From positions 62,001 through 126,000 of the forward strand of contig NZ_CP015322.1 in NCBI RefSeq assembly GCF_001686985.1: 64,000 nucleotides of DNA, given 5' to 3'. The translations under genes were made by a program, and so were the position numbers. Of the stretch, positions 1 to 8,675 are shown piece after piece (the first letter of the stretch is position 1; the number at the start of each line of letters is the position of its first letter). The DNA comes from Mesorhizobium amorphae CCNWGS0123. GTDB taxonomy: Bacteria; Pseudomonadota; Alphaproteobacteria; Rhizobiales; Rhizobiaceae. Below the pieces are notes generated by a model. It ran no database searches and had not been told where the DNA came from. It was given only the letters and a program-made list of their open reading frames with translations.

Positions 1-1409
1 TCGTATTCGCGCCACATCAGGCCCTGCATGATGCCGGAGACCCACATGACAGCGGCGTAGACGACTATCCCGAGCGTCGCCAGCCAGAAGTGCCAGGTGA
101 CGAGCCTCAGCGAGTAGAGCCGTTCACGGTTCCAGAGCTTCGGCACCATGTAGTAGATCGCGCCGAACGAGATCATGCCGACCCAGCCGAGCGCACCGGA
201 ATGGACGTGCCCGATGGTCCAGTCGGTGTAGTGCGACAGCGAGTTGACCGTCTTGATCGACATCATCGGACCTTCGAATGTCGACATGCCGTAGAAGGCG
301 ATGGCCATCACCATCATGCGGATGATCGGATCGGTGCGGAGCTTGTCCCATGCGCCGGAGAGCGTCATCAGACCGTTGATCATGCCGCCCCAGGAAGGCA
401 TCCACAGCATGATCGAGAATGCCATACCGAGCGTCTGCGCCCAGTCAGGCAGGGCAGTGTAGTGCAGGTGATGTGGACCGGCCCAGATATAGAGGAAGAT
501 TAGCGCCCAGAAGTGGATGATCGAAAGGCGGTAGGAATAGACCGGTCGGTTCGCCTGCTTTGGCACGAAATAATACATCATGCCGAGGAAGCCGGCGGTC
601 AGGAAGAAGCCGACGGCATTGTGGCCATACCACCACTGCGTCAAGGCGTCCTGAACGCCGGAAAAGGCGGAGTAGCTCTTGGAACCGAGGAAGGACGCCG
701 GCATCGAGAGGTTGTTGATCACATGCAGCATCGCGATGGTCACGATGAAGGAGAGGTAGAACCAGTTGGCGACGTAGATGTGCGGTTCCTTGCGCTTCAG
801 GATCGTGCCGAGGAACAGGATGAGATAGGCGACCCAAACGATGGTCAGCCAGATGTCCACATACCATTCGGGTTCGGCGTATTCACGGCTCTCGGTGATG
901 CCGAGCAGATAGCCAGTCGCGGCCATGACGATGAAGAGCTGGTAGCCCCAGAACACGAACCAGCCGAGATTGCCGCCGAATAGCCTCGCGCGGCAGGTTC
1001 GTTGCACGACATACATTGACGTGCACAGAAGGGCATTGCCGCCGAAAGCAAAAATGACACCCGACGTATGCAGCGGCCGCAAACGGCCGAAATTGAACCA
1101 GGGCTGGATGTTGAGATCGGGGTAGGCAAGCTGCAGCGCGATGACCACACCGACAGTCATGCCGACGATACCCCAGAACATGGTCGCGATGGCGCCGTAT
1201 CGGATTGGACCATCCATATAGGCTGACGGATCGACCGCGGCTGCCGGCGCGAAACTCGTGTTGCGTAGAAGAACAGCGGCGAAACCCAGCAGCGCGATGA
1301 GCAGCACCAACATATGCTGTCGGAATGGCTCGTCCACGCCGAAGCCGGCAGCCACAAAAGCCGCAAACGCGAACAGGCTTAGAAGGACGATCTCTGTGCC
1401 GAATTTCAT
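1..1409 (-). CDS. fixN: cbb3-type cytochrome c oxidase subunit I (FixN/CcoN), 3' end outside window
   Basis: Catalytic subunit of the high-affinity cbb3 oxidase, the inner-membrane terminal oxidase that rhizobia use at the very low oxygen level inside nodules. About 470 codons are present; the family is usually near 540, so the C-terminus lies off the left edge. The frame opens at the ATG complementary to 1407-1409 (MKFGTEIVLL) and stays open to base 1. Visible family motifs in order are RPLHTSG near residue 125, WWYGHNAVGFF, GPHHLHYTALPDW with the paired histidines expected at CuB, and DWTIGHVHSGALGW. Several strongly hydrophobic segments fit a 12-helix protein. The order fixN-O-Q-P would continue leftwards. 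An anaerobox-like site lies about 80 bases upstream, which fits FnrN/FixK activation. I see no damage in the part present. Confidence 0.95.
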   Translation of the reverse strand, partial: MKFGTEIVLLSLFAFAAFVAAGFGVDEPFRQHMLVLLIALLGFAAVLLRNTSFAPAAAVDPSAYMDGPIRYGAIATMFWGIVGMTVGVVIALQLAYPDLNIQPWFNFGRLRPLHTSGVIFAFGGNALLCTSMYVVQRTCRARLFGGNLGWFVFWGYQLFIVMAATGYLLGITESREYAEPEWYVDIWLTIVWVAYLILFLGTILKRKEPHIYVANWFYLSFIVTIAMLHVINNLSMPASFLGSKSYSAFSGVQDALTQWWYGHNAVGFFLTAGFLGMMYYFVPKQANRPVYSYRLSIIHFWALIFLYIWAGPHHLHYTALPDWAQTLGMAFSIMLWMPSWGGMINGLMTLSGAWDKLRTDPIIRMMVMAIAFYGMSTFEGPMMSIKTVNSLSHYTDWTIGHVHSGALGWVGMISFGAIYYMVPKLWNRERLYSLRLVTWHFWLATLGIVVYAAVMWVSGIMQGLMWREY

Positions 1410-1969
1410 CGCAAGTTCCGATCTCCAATTCCGACGGACGCCAAATCCGCAGTCCACTAATTGCGCAGCCGCCGCCTGCTTGCCCTGATCCATGTCAGAG
1501 CCGCACGATTTTTGCTTCGGGGCAGCATTGAGTTCGGTGCGATTGGAAGATGGCGATTGAACGAGAAAATGCCGAACGGGCCGCCCCGTTTATGGACAAG
1601 TCCGGTTCCCCGGGCCGGGCCGGTGTGGAGGCGATTCCGGACGATGTGGTGAAGCGCGCGTCTGCGACGCGCTGGAAAATATAGCCGGTGCCTTGCCGTA
1701 CGTCGATCGCCTTCAAATGCCTTGGGACAGCCAGCGCGAACGCTTCGAGGAGACGGTCATTTTTCCTGCGCGTATAAGGCGTGCTGACCTTGGCCGAGCC
1801 CAATCTTGCGTCCACCAGCCGGTTGCGCGTCGAGCACCTCGAGGATCAATGCTTCGCCGACGAGGTGGCCAAAACGCTCCTGGCGATCGGAGATCGTCAT
1901 CCGATAGCGAGTGTGGAAGCAGTCGGGTTCATGCTACGCGGCTTCTTCGAAGCGCGATACATCGCTCAT
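1410..1969. other. Intergenic region between fixN and fnrN
   Basis: 560 bases holding the fixN leader with its anaerobox. On the plus strand there is a 44-codon frame at 1550-1684 (start MAIERENAERAAPFM, stop TAG) and an open stretch from about 1781 that runs into fnrN antisense. Neither has a good ribosome binding site or a family I recognise, and they may be remnants. No other feature seen. Confidence 0.4.
1485..1498 (-). promoter_or_regulatory. Anaerobox-like FNR/FixK site upstream of fixN
   Basis: On the minus strand this reads CTGACATGGATCAG, a dyad with the TGA...TCA core of the FNR/FixK consensus TTGAT-N4-ATCAA but with both outermost bases changed. Its centre is about 82 bases before the fixN ATG, a suitable place for an activator site near -40. 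The neighbouring gene fnrN encodes a regulator of the right family. The two end mismatches keep confidence moderate. Confidence 0.5.
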
Positions 1970-2716
1970 TCAAGGGGCGGTTGCGCCTCGGCCGCCGCAG
2001 CGCTGTTCCAGCCGGCTCATGCTGTCCACTGTGACATGGCGGTTGTTCTCGATCCGGATCACACCGTCCATTCTCAGTCTGGTCAGCTGACGGCTCACCG
2101 TCTCGTTTGTGGTTCCAAGGAAATCAGAAATGTCGGCACGCGTCAGCGGCAGCTCGAAGCACGCCGACCTGGCCCCAGGCTCAAGACTGGAATCGATATT
2201 CCGGGCGATCATGAGGAGAAAGCTCGCCACCTTCTCCGGTGCGGTCTTGCGCCCCAGAGTCACCATCCATTCACGTGCCTCGTCGAGTTCGTAGAGCGTC
2301 TGCTTGAGCAGGCGGTGCTCAAATTCTGGTGATTCCTTCATCGTCCGTTCGATGGCCGCTCTGGGAAACGAGCACAGCGAGACAGCTGTTGCGGCTTCCG
2401 CATTGATCGTGCTTTTGACTCTGAAGGGCCGTCCCAGAAAATCCGGCGCGAACTGGAGGCCGACAATCTGCTGGCGGCCGTCCGAAAGGCTCTTCGTCAG
2501 CTTCACCACGCCTGAAAGCAGGTTTGAATAGCTGTCGACAGTCTCAGCGTCGCCGATCAGTTCGACCCCCGGATCGATCTTGTGCCGCGACGACGTCTTG
2601 GCGAGCCGAGCCAAATGGTCTGGATCGAGCGCACCACAGACGCCGTGGTGCCGTGCCTCGCAAGACAGGCAAAGAGCGGGAATGCCGGAACTGCGAATGT
2701 CCTGCCGTACTGTCAT
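1970..2716 (-). CDS. fnrN: FnrN/Fnr-type oxygen-responsive Crp-family transcriptional regulator
   Basis: A 248-residue Crp/Fnr-family activator. The N-terminus carries the cysteine cluster C16-X2-C19-X7-C27, and a further cysteine sits at residue 115. This matches Fnr/FnrN proteins that hold an oxygen-labile 4Fe-4S cluster, and differs from FixK, which lacks the cluster. A cNMP-like beta domain spans about residues 40-130. The C-terminal helix-turn-helix includes TNETVSRQLTRLR near residue 200, which contains the E-x-x-S-R pattern used to read TTGAT half sites. It is divergent from hemN with an anaerobox between them, and fixN lies downstream on the same strand. Its likely targets here are hemN, fixN and itself. 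The gene is complete. Confidence 0.92.
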   Translation of the reverse strand: MTVRQDIRSSGIPALCLSCEARHHGVCGALDPDHLARLAKTSSRHKIDPGVELIGDAETVDSYSNLLSGVVKLTKSLSDGRQQIVGLQFAPDFLGRPFRVKSTINAEAATAVSLCSFPRAAIERTMKESPEFEHRLLKQTLYELDEAREWMVTLGRKTAPEKVASFLLMIARNIDSSLEPGARSACFELPLTRADISDFLGTTNETVSRQLTRLRMDGVIRIENNRHVTVDSMSRLEQRCGGRGATAP

Positions 2717-2801
2717 TTGATCGCTCTACCGGTCCCAATTTGTCGGCAGGATAGCAATCGACGGTAGAAAAATCCTTGCGGCAGTTTGTCCGTGCCGGAG
2801 G

Positions 2802-2815
2802 TTGACCCAAATCAG
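2802..2815 (+). promoter_or_regulatory. Anaerobox in the fnrN-hemN intergenic region
   Basis: TTGACCCAAATCAG matches TTGAT-N4-ATCAA at 8 of 10 defined positions. Its centre is at about 2808.5. If it activates from about -41.5, transcription of hemN would start near 2850, downstream of the first in-frame ATG at 2830. This supports translation from the ATG at 2875. The same site lies 86-99 bases before fnrN and could mediate autoregulation. Confidence 0.7.
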
Positions 2816-2874
2816 GGCTTGGCTCGTCAATGCCTCCAGAGTTCCAGCGAAAAGCAAACACCGTGGGTCACGAC

Positions 2875-4224
2875 ATGCTACCGGAACTAGCTGCCAGACT
2901 TGGCGAGAACGTCCCGCGCTATACCAGTTATCCGACCACGCCGCATTTCCATCCGGGCATCGATGCTGTCGTTTACCGCGGCTGGTTGGAGGCGCTCGAA
3001 AGCGGTGGCGAGATATCGCTTTACCTGCATGTTCCCTATTGCGACAGGCTGTGCTGGTTCTGCGCGTGCCATACCAAGCAGACCCGCCACTATGAGCCAG
3101 TGGCCGCATATCTGCGCTCGCTGTATGCGGAGATTGCGACTGTTGGCGGCCTTGTCAGCGGCAAGGGCCGAGTTCGCGCAGTTCATTTCGGGGGCGGTTC
3201 GCCGACGATGCTGAAGCCCGAGGACATGATGACACTGGGCACGGTCCTGCGGGACAGCTTCGATTTTCTCGGCGATGCGACGATCAGCGTCGAGATCGAT
3301 CCGAACAATACGGACGAAGCCCGCCTTGATGCACTTGCTGAAATCGGGATGACGCGGGCGAGCCTCGGCGTGCAGGATTTCGATCCGAACGTGCAAAAGG
3401 CAATCAATCGCAAGCAAAGCTTTTTGCAGACCAAGGCAGTCGTCGACGGAGTTCGCTCACGCGGTGTCGAGTCCGTGAACCTCGATCTGCTTTACGGCTT
3501 GCCGCATCAGACAAGGGAGAGCGTCTCCTCCACCGTCGCGCGGGCGCTGACCCTGGAGCCAGACCGGATAGCGCTTTTTGGCTACGCCCATGTACCGTGG
3601 TTCAAGAAACACCAGACGATGATCGACGAGGCATGGCTTCCCGACACCACCGAGCGGTTCGCTCAATCGCGACTTGCCGCGCGAGCGATTGTGGACGAGG
3701 GGTACGAATCAATCGGGCTCGACCATTTCGCAAAGCCGGGCGATGCGTTGGCTATAGCGGCCCGCGCGGGGACTTTGCATCGCAATTTTCAGGGTTACAC
3801 CGAGGATCGCTGCGAGACGTTGATCGGACTTGGCCCTTCGTCCATCGGCCGTTTTCGCCAGGGCTACGTGCAGAACATGCCTTCGACCGGCGAGTACGGC
3901 CGCATGGTTGCAGACGGCAGGTTGGCTGCTGTGCGCGGGATCGTGCTGTCCGACGACGATCGCGGCCGGGGCTGGATCATCGAGCGGCTGATGTGCGATT
4001 TCGCCTTCTCGGCGATCGACCTGGTGGAGAGCTTCGGGGAAGCCGGCCAAAAGCTGCTTCTTCAGGCAAGCTCCATCGCCCTTCAGGATCCCGCTCGACT
4101 GCTTGAACTCCAAGGCGACAGTTTCGTCGTGCCGGCGGAAAATCGTCCGTTCGTGAGGAGCATTGCGGTGAAGTTCGACAAATATTTCGAAAGTGGAACG
4201 GCCAGGCATTCGGCGGCAATCTGA
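2875..4224 (+). CDS. hemN: Oxygen-independent coproporphyrinogen III oxidase
   Basis: Radical-SAM enzyme that converts coproporphyrinogen III to protoporphyrinogen IX without oxygen. It supplies haem for the cbb3 oxidase and other haem proteins in the microaerobic nodule. From the ATG at 2875 it has 449 residues. The signature RYTSYPT comes just before the Fe-S motif C56-X3-C60-X2-C63 (CDRLCWFC), followed by a further cysteine, as usual for HemN. FGGGSPT is the glycine motif that contacts SAM. An earlier ATG at 2830 would add 15 unconserved residues and would lie upstream of the predicted start of transcription, so I prefer 2875. The gene is divergent from fnrN and appears intact. Confidence 0.93.
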   Translation: MLPELAARLGENVPRYTSYPTTPHFHPGIDAVVYRGWLEALESGGEISLYLHVPYCDRLCWFCACHTKQTRHYEPVAAYLRSLYAEIATVGGLVSGKGRVRAVHFGGGSPTMLKPEDMMTLGTVLRDSFDFLGDATISVEIDPNNTDEARLDALAEIGMTRASLGVQDFDPNVQKAINRKQSFLQTKAVVDGVRSRGVESVNLDLLYGLPHQTRESVSSTVARALTLEPDRIALFGYAHVPWFKKHQTMIDEAWLPDTTERFAQSRLAARAIVDEGYESIGLDHFAKPGDALAIAARAGTLHRNFQGYTEDRCETLIGLGPSSIGRFRQGYVQNMPSTGEYGRMVADGRLAAVRGIVLSDDDRGRGWIIERLMCDFAFSAIDLVESFGEAGQKLLLQASSIALQDPARLLELQGDSFVVPAENRPFVRSIAVKFDKYFESGTARHSAAI

Positions 4225-4736
4225 GCACCGCAGAGGAAAGGTCACGGTTTTCAGTCGATCGTGAACCGATTGCGCTACGTTTTTGACTCTTCATCGACCA
4301 CTTTCGCGTCAAGATAGGATTTCACAAAGGACCAGATGCGATGGCATTAGCGACGATATCGTCCGGTCGTGCCTTCCGGCACCCTATTTCATTTCGAAGT
4401 CCCGCAAGCGCCACGTTGAGTCCGGCCGCCTTTTTGTATCGGAAGCAGACAACAATCGTCTTCGCCGGATCCAGGATCGGGGTCTCGACCTTGTCGATAA
4501 CATGCCGCTCGAAGCCCACCGACCTGGCGTTGTGCGAATGATTCGAACTGGCGCATAGGACATGCATCGCATCGCGCTATCGCAACCAAGATGTGACAGG
4601 GCTCCTGGCGCGCGAGCTCGTGGTCCTGGAGTGAGGAGACCCAGTCAAAATTCTCCGATGACCGCTTTCCGCTAGATTATGCGCCAGATTGATGTCCTCA
4701 TCGGTGCGATCGTGGCAACAGAGCCGGCAGTTTGGC
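4225..4736. other. Intergenic region between hemN and the dctA-like gene
   Basis: 512 bases between converging genes. The longest open frame is on the minus strand at 4322-4567 (81 codons). It has no recognisable family and no convincing ribosome binding site. I see no promoter, terminator with a T-run, or repeat that I can support. Confidence 0.4.
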
Positions 4737-6296
4737 TTAGACATGGGGCGGGCTCCAATGAGCGGCGGACGGCAGGCCAGCATTGGTGCCTTTGGCGTAA
4801 AGGTGGGTCATTACTTTTGATCGCTTGCCCCGCAGTTCCCGGAGTACGATAAGTTGCGGGGCTCTATTGGTGGCGTTACCAGCGAACGGCTCCTCTACGA
4901 CGGCTTCGCGCCCTGCCCTCAATACCTGATAGGCGTTCGCGCGAGCCGGCCAACCGTGGCCGCCCTTCGCCATGCCGGGTGACCTGACCTTCCACCGCCA
5001 AAGCGCCGAAGGTCTGCTCGCGAGGGCGCCTGCCAAACGAATTTCATCCGGCTCGGCCTCCCGGCAGGCGACGGCGAGCGTTCCCACAGCGTTGCTGAGC
5101 AGATTCCTCAGCACGCGACATTCGAACATGAATTGCTCGACAGCACGGATCAGCTCCACGCCGGCGAACGGAGCGGTCGGGACGACAAGGAGCGTCGCGG
5201 CCAACGTGACGAAGCCGGTATTGGTAATGCGAGTTGCTCCCTTCGAGAGTATGGTGACAAGAAGCAGCAGGATCCGATCGCCGATCGACAGATCCGTATT
5301 CGTCGCCTGCGCGATGAAGAGGGCCGCCAGCGTCAGGTTGATGTTGGTGCCATCCCGATTGAAGGAATATCCGGCCGGGACGACGAGGCCCACGACCGAA
5401 CGCGCGGCGCAGGCCTTCTCCATCTTCTCCATGAGTGAGGGTAGCGCGGCCTCTGAAGAGGACGTTGCGAGGACAAGCAGCAGCTCTTCCTTGATGTAGC
5501 CGATGAGAGCAACGATCGAGAAGCCGTTGTAACGGCAGACCGCGCCGAGGATGACGAACACGAAGAGGAAGGCGGTGAAATAGAACGTCCCGACCAGCAT
5601 CGCCAGGTTCACAACCGAGCCGATGCCATATTTGCCGATGGTGAAGGCCATCGCGCCGAAAGCGCCGATCGGGGCAGCCTTCATCAGAATGCCGACGAGC
5701 TTGAAGACGGGCGCGATGAGCGCCTGAAGGAAGGAAACGACAGGCTTGCCCGCCTCACCGGCCATCGCCAGCGCGATGCCGAAGAGAACCGAGAAGAACA
5801 GCACCTGCAGGATGTCGCCTTGCGCAAACGCGCCGACGATCGTCGACGGAATGATGTTCATCAGGAAGTCCGTCACGGACTGCTCGTGGGCCTTTGCGGC
5901 GTAACTGTTCACGGACTGCAGGTCGAGCGAGGCGGGATCGATATTGAGGCCGGCGCCGGGCTGAACGACATTGGCCACGATGAGGCCGACGATCAGTGCG
6001 AGCGTCGAGAAACTCAGGAAGTAGACCATGGTCTTGCCGGCGACACGGCCGACCTTGTGAAGATCGTTCATACCGGCAATGCCGGTTGCAATTGTCAGGA
6101 AGATGACAGGCGCGATGATCATCTTGACGAGCTTGATGAAGGCATCGCCCAGCGGCTTCAGGCTCTCGCCGATCCCCGGACAGAAATAGCCAGTTGCGAC
6201 GCCGAGGGCGATGGCGACAAGCACCTGCACGTAAAGCTGGGCGTAGAGAGGCTTGCGAGGCGCGGGATTCGCGCTGCGGACTGGTGGAGCTAGCAT
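4737..6296 (-). CDS. dctA: DctA-like C4-dicarboxylate:cation symporter, probably decaying
   Basis: Member of the dicarboxylate/amino acid:cation symporter family. DctA imports succinate, malate and fumarate, the carbon source of bacteroids. The start at 6294-6296 is set by a strong Shine-Dalgarno (GGGAGAG) four bases upstream. Residues 1-345 look like normal DctA, including TSSSEAALPSLMEKM. After that key motifs are changed. NLDGTNIY reads NRDGTNIN, the SSKGAAG-type hairpin has lost one residue and reads LSKGATRITNTGF, and the GIDRFMSECR helix reads AVEQFMFECR. From about residue 430 the frame runs on through roughly 90 residues with no family likeness, giving 519 in place of about 440. The substituted residues sit in the substrate-binding hairpin and helix, so transport is doubtful. 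Confidence 0.8.
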   Translation of the reverse strand: MLAPPVRSANPAPRKPLYAQLYVQVLVAIALGVATGYFCPGIGESLKPLGDAFIKLVKMIIAPVIFLTIATGIAGMNDLHKVGRVAGKTMVYFLSFSTLALIVGLIVANVVQPGAGLNIDPASLDLQSVNSYAAKAHEQSVTDFLMNIIPSTIVGAFAQGDILQVLFFSVLFGIALAMAGEAGKPVVSFLQALIAPVFKLVGILMKAAPIGAFGAMAFTIGKYGIGSVVNLAMLVGTFYFTAFLFVFVILGAVCRYNGFSIVALIGYIKEELLLVLATSSSEAALPSLMEKMEKACAARSVVGLVVPAGYSFNRDGTNINLTLAALFIAQATNTDLSIGDRILLLLVTILSKGATRITNTGFVTLAATLLVVPTAPFAGVELIRAVEQFMFECRVLRNLLSNAVGTLAVACREAEPDEIRLAGALASRPSALWRWKVRSPGMAKGGHGWPARANAYQVLRAGREAVVEEPFAGNATNRAPQLIVLRELRGKRSKVMTHLYAKGTNAGLPSAAHWSPPHV

Positions 6297-6387
6297 TTTT
6301 CTCTCCCTGACCGGATTGGGGCGAGTTTCGACCGTCCCGGGCTTCTTCCACCGCGGCGCTCCGGTCGAACGCTGTACCAATGCCGCC

Positions 6388-6402
6388 GCAAGCTCCGTGC
6401 CA
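6388..6402 (-). promoter_or_regulatory. Sigma-54 (RpoN) -24/-12 promoter of the dctA-like gene
   Basis: The minus strand reads TGGCACGGAGCTTGC, a perfect fit to the RpoN consensus TGGCACG-N4-TTGC with correct spacing. Transcription would start near 6376, about 80 bases before the ATG at 6296. Rhizobial dctA genes are known to be activated by DctD through RpoN. Confidence 0.88.
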
Positions 6403-6448
6403 AACCGCAGTGGCGCGAGAAACGCGCGGGATCTCTCACGCCGTGCAT

Positions 6449-6464
6449 GTGCGGATTTCTGCAC
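6449..6464 (-). promoter_or_regulatory. Candidate DctD enhancer site
   Basis: GTGCGGATTTCTGCAC is an imperfect 16-base dyad centred about 80 bases upstream of the predicted RpoN start site. It resembles the GTGCG...CGCAC type of site described for DctD. Only one copy is clear here, whereas DctD enhancers usually have two sites in tandem. Confidence 0.45.
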
Positions 6465-6614
6465 TCGCCGCAGGCGCGTGCCTTCATCGAAAGAAGGGCC
6501 GCCTGTCCTCATATGCTTGGAACGCGCTGGCGGACCCCGTAATCAGCCTTGGCATCACGTGCGCATGGACTCTCGTTCGCAAAGGACGCATCCTCCAGTC
6601 TGGGAGAGAGGGGC

Positions 6615-6998
6615 ATGGGCAAAGTCAATCGCGAGCAGGGTGCCAATCAGGCTGACCGGTGGCGAAAGCGCGCCAGGAAGCGGCGTCGCCGCTGGCAACC
6701 GCAATTTCTCATTGCGATGGTGATAGTTCCCTTAGCCGCCTTTCTCACGGTGAGCCCAAGCAGCCTCGAAACTGTCGCAGATCTCGTTGTGCCAGGCGTC
6801 GCGACAGGCGGCGCCATGACCGGCTCGGGCAGTTGCGATATCAAGGGGAATATTTCCGTCAACACCGGGGAACGAATCTACCACATCCCTGGTCAAGAAC
6901 ATTATTGGGAAACCAAGATTAGCCCTCGATATGGCGAGCGCTGGTTCTGTTCCGAGGCGGAGGCAGTCGCGGCAGGCTGGCGCAAGGCAAGACGGTAA
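6615..6998 (+). CDS. Small membrane-anchored or exported protein with a C-terminal CxIKGNIS/GERWFCSEAEA module
   Basis: A 127-residue protein of unknown function. The ATG at 6615 is chosen because GGGAGAGAGGGG lies just upstream; an in-frame ATG at 6549 lacks such a site. The N-terminus is very basic (KRARKRRRRW) and is followed by one hydrophobic segment at about residues 32-50, so it is probably anchored in or exported across the inner membrane. The C-terminal part has SCDIKGNISVNTGERIYH, then GERWFCSEAEAVAAGWRK. This module is common at the C-terminus of thermonuclease-like and ExoI-like proteins of Rhizobiales. No nuclease domain is present here, so the protein may be only the accessory module. 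A hairpin follows the stop codon. Confidence 0.7.
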   Translation: MGKVNREQGANQADRWRKRARKRRRRWQPQFLIAMVIVPLAAFLTVSPSSLETVADLVVPGVATGGAMTGSGSCDIKGNISVNTGERIYHIPGQEHYWETKISPRYGERWFCSEAEAVAAGWRKARR

Positions 6999-7017
6999 AA
7001 GCGGCCTGCCGCCTTTT
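6997..7017 (+). terminator. Possible intrinsic terminator after the gene at 6615
   Basis: A short GC-rich dyad (AAAAGCGGC, two-base spacer, GCCGCCTTTT) begins at the stop codon and ends in four T residues. The loop is very tight and the T-run short, so this is only a plausible terminator. Confidence 0.4.
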
Positions 7018-7593
7018 CAAGGTGCGGCGGCTGCGGTGGCATGACGATCCGCGAATTGAACCCGGCTGGGATAGCAACCCTGGTTTCCGCTCGATGGGAT
7101 CGTCGACCAAATGTCAGCCGCAACACCTTGCAGTCCGACATGAGGGTGGAAAACTCCCACGTTGGTGCCACGCCTGCAAGGAAATCGTTCGGCCCGGCAT
7201 TGTCGGCGAACTCTGGCCAACAGCGAGCAGTCATTCCGGCGCGGTCTGCAGGCCGCCAGCGCACAACCTTGCTTGCCACAGGCGGTCCACCGTCGCGTTT
7301 GTGCTGACTTCGACGGGTCATTTGGGTCTCAGAATTGTTTCGCTTGCAATACTGCAAGCGAACCGGACCGGCTGGTCTGCAACATCATCCGCTCCAGCGT
7401 TGCGGTCTGCTTGACCGCTATCTGGTTTAGCGAATGCGTCGCCTTGTGTTTCGCACGGCTGTGCCGTCGCGCGGCGGCGCGTTGGTTCTTGGTCATGGGG
7501 TTCCCAGGCGCCGTCTCGATTGGCGGCTGTTTTGTGTGGATAAGCCGTCCACGGCCTATTGGTCCTGCGCGGCATGCCGCGCACTCTCGCGGG
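6999..7593. other. Intergenic region before the unknown gene at 7594
   Basis: 595 bases. The plus-strand frame of the next gene is open upstream to 7162, but that part has no recognisable protein features and resembles random GC-rich reading. On the opposite strand a 151-codon frame is equally featureless. No promoter motif with correct -24/-12 spacing was found. Confidence 0.35.
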
Positions 7594-7917
7594 ATGATGG
7601 CGGAGTATGTTGAACTGGCGCTGTTGGAGCAGTCCCTCGCCAATACAGGCGGCATACAGCGTCCGTTTTCCGATCGGGTGGACGACGTCGCGGAGAAAAC
7701 TGGCGGCTCGGTTTTGTTCGACATTCGCGTGGACGGCGACACCCGCATTCGCAGAATGGCGGCGATTGGATATGGCGCAACCGGCACCGTGGCAATCATG
7801 ATGGACAAAGAGGGTCAACTTAGCTCCGCACCAATAAACCCAGACAACGATTTTCTAGTGGCCAAACTAACCGCGTGGAATTCACTGCCCATGGCCGAGC
7901 AGGTCAGTGCTAGCTAG
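7594..7917 (+). CDS. Hypothetical protein, paralogue of the protein encoded at 15058-15447
   Basis: A 107-residue protein that I cannot assign to a known family. Its core (SVLFDIRVDGDTRIRRMAAI, then a hydrophobic strand and DKEGQL, ending LTAWNSLPM) aligns without large gaps to the product of 15058-15447, which has LLFDVRVDGD, VQRVAAIRY, LDRQGHV and LENWTSMPL in the same order. Two related but diverged copies within 8 kb indicate a real coding sequence and a small family linked to this island. The start is uncertain. The double ATG at 7594 and 7597 is used because similarity begins soon after it, but the Shine-Dalgarno is weak. The pattern suggests a small beta-rich soluble protein. No signal peptide, membrane segment or cysteine motif is visible. 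Confidence 0.6.
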   Translation: MMAEYVELALLEQSLANTGGIQRPFSDRVDDVAEKTGGSVLFDIRVDGDTRIRRMAAIGYGATGTVAIMMDKEGQLSSAPINPDNDFLVAKLTAWNSLPMAEQVSAS

Positions 7918-8440
7918 CTACCGAGGCACGGCATCAATCTTGCTGGCGAAGCTTCGAAAATCGGGCCGCGTCGATCGTTCAACTTGACCTTCTCAAGCAC
8001 GGCGGTGAGGTAACGGTGTAGCAGCTCATTATAACAGCCACTTGGCCTCGTCGGCTCGCGCCTTGGCCGTCCTACGTCTTACCGGCAGCGGGCACGCCTC
8101 CGGACGGGCCTTTTTGTTTCGAAGCGAGCGGTTGAGCCGTCATCCTTAAGCTTCTTGCGGCCAGTATCCGCGCCGCGGCAGCACGCTCAAAATCTAATAT
8201 GTTCGGATTCCATGATTCATCCTCGCCATTGACGCTGCGCATGTTCTTTTGCGTGATGTTTTCCCGTAGCTATCACCGGCAGCCGTGTTGCTCTAGAGAA
8301 ACAAGACCCGTCGCAGACGATCAGCGTGAGGAAAAACTCTGCGTCTTCGTTCACCGAATTAGCAGACGCTTGGCTGCCTTGCTCCTCCGGTGCGGCTGGA
8401 CAATTTTGTCGAGAAGACAGCCGTACTGGGATCCGCTAAG
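7918..8440. other. Intergenic region, no gene seen
   Basis: 523 bases between converging genes. It contains CGGACGGGCCTTTTTG near 8091-8107, which could be a weak terminator for the upstream gene. Open frames here are short and featureless. Confidence 0.35.
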
Positions 8441-8675
8441 TCAGGCATCAAGGACAATGTCGGTTATCGGCACTGCCTGACAAGTCAGGCAGACGGTGTG
8501 ATCATCCGGCTCGCTTCCATGCAAATGACGGACATTGCCCGACAGAATGCGGACTTCGCAGCTTTCGCATTGCCCGACCCGGCACCCGCTCGGCAGATTC
8601 ACGCCCAGTGCTTCACCAAAACTGAGCAGCGGGCCGCTTGCAGGAGACCATGTATCCGTTGCTTGCGCGAGAGAC
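8441..8675 (-). pseudogene. Displaced 2Fe-2S ferredoxin domain of the upstream molybdoenzyme fusion
   Basis: Reading the minus strand in the frame offset from the upstream fusion gives WSPASGPLLSFGEALGV, then the plant-type ferredoxin motif CRVGQCESCEVRILSG and VCLTCQAVP, ending at a TGA complementary to 8441-8443. This is the expected C-terminal 2Fe-2S domain of a PDR-type reductase. The frame is lost within about 8664-8675, in a CTCTCGCGC stretch where slippage by one or two bases would explain the shift. Either the gene is broken or this is a sequencing error. Confidence 0.85.

Larger units (their letters stand above)
6297..6614. other. Divergent regulatory region between the dctA-like gene and the small gene at 6615
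   Basis: 318 bases holding the dctA-side sigma-54 promoter and enhancer candidate listed separately. The plus-strand end carries the Shine-Dalgarno of the next gene. I see no coding sequence that I would defend. Confidence 0.6.

Noticed and set aside
6297..6512. N-terminal extension of the dctA-like gene to 6512
   Set aside because: It would run through the sigma-54 promoter, and a strong Shine-Dalgarno sits just before the ATG at 6296.
6627..6650. Minus-strand TGGCACC...TCGC as a further upstream sigma-54 promoter for the dctA-like gene
   Set aside because: The -12 element is TCGC and not TTGC, it lies inside another gene, and a perfect promoter is closer to the dctA-like start.
7545..7594. 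TGG...GC pair before the unknown gene as an RpoN promoter
   Set aside because: The spacing between GG and GC is one base short, which normally abolishes RpoN recognition.
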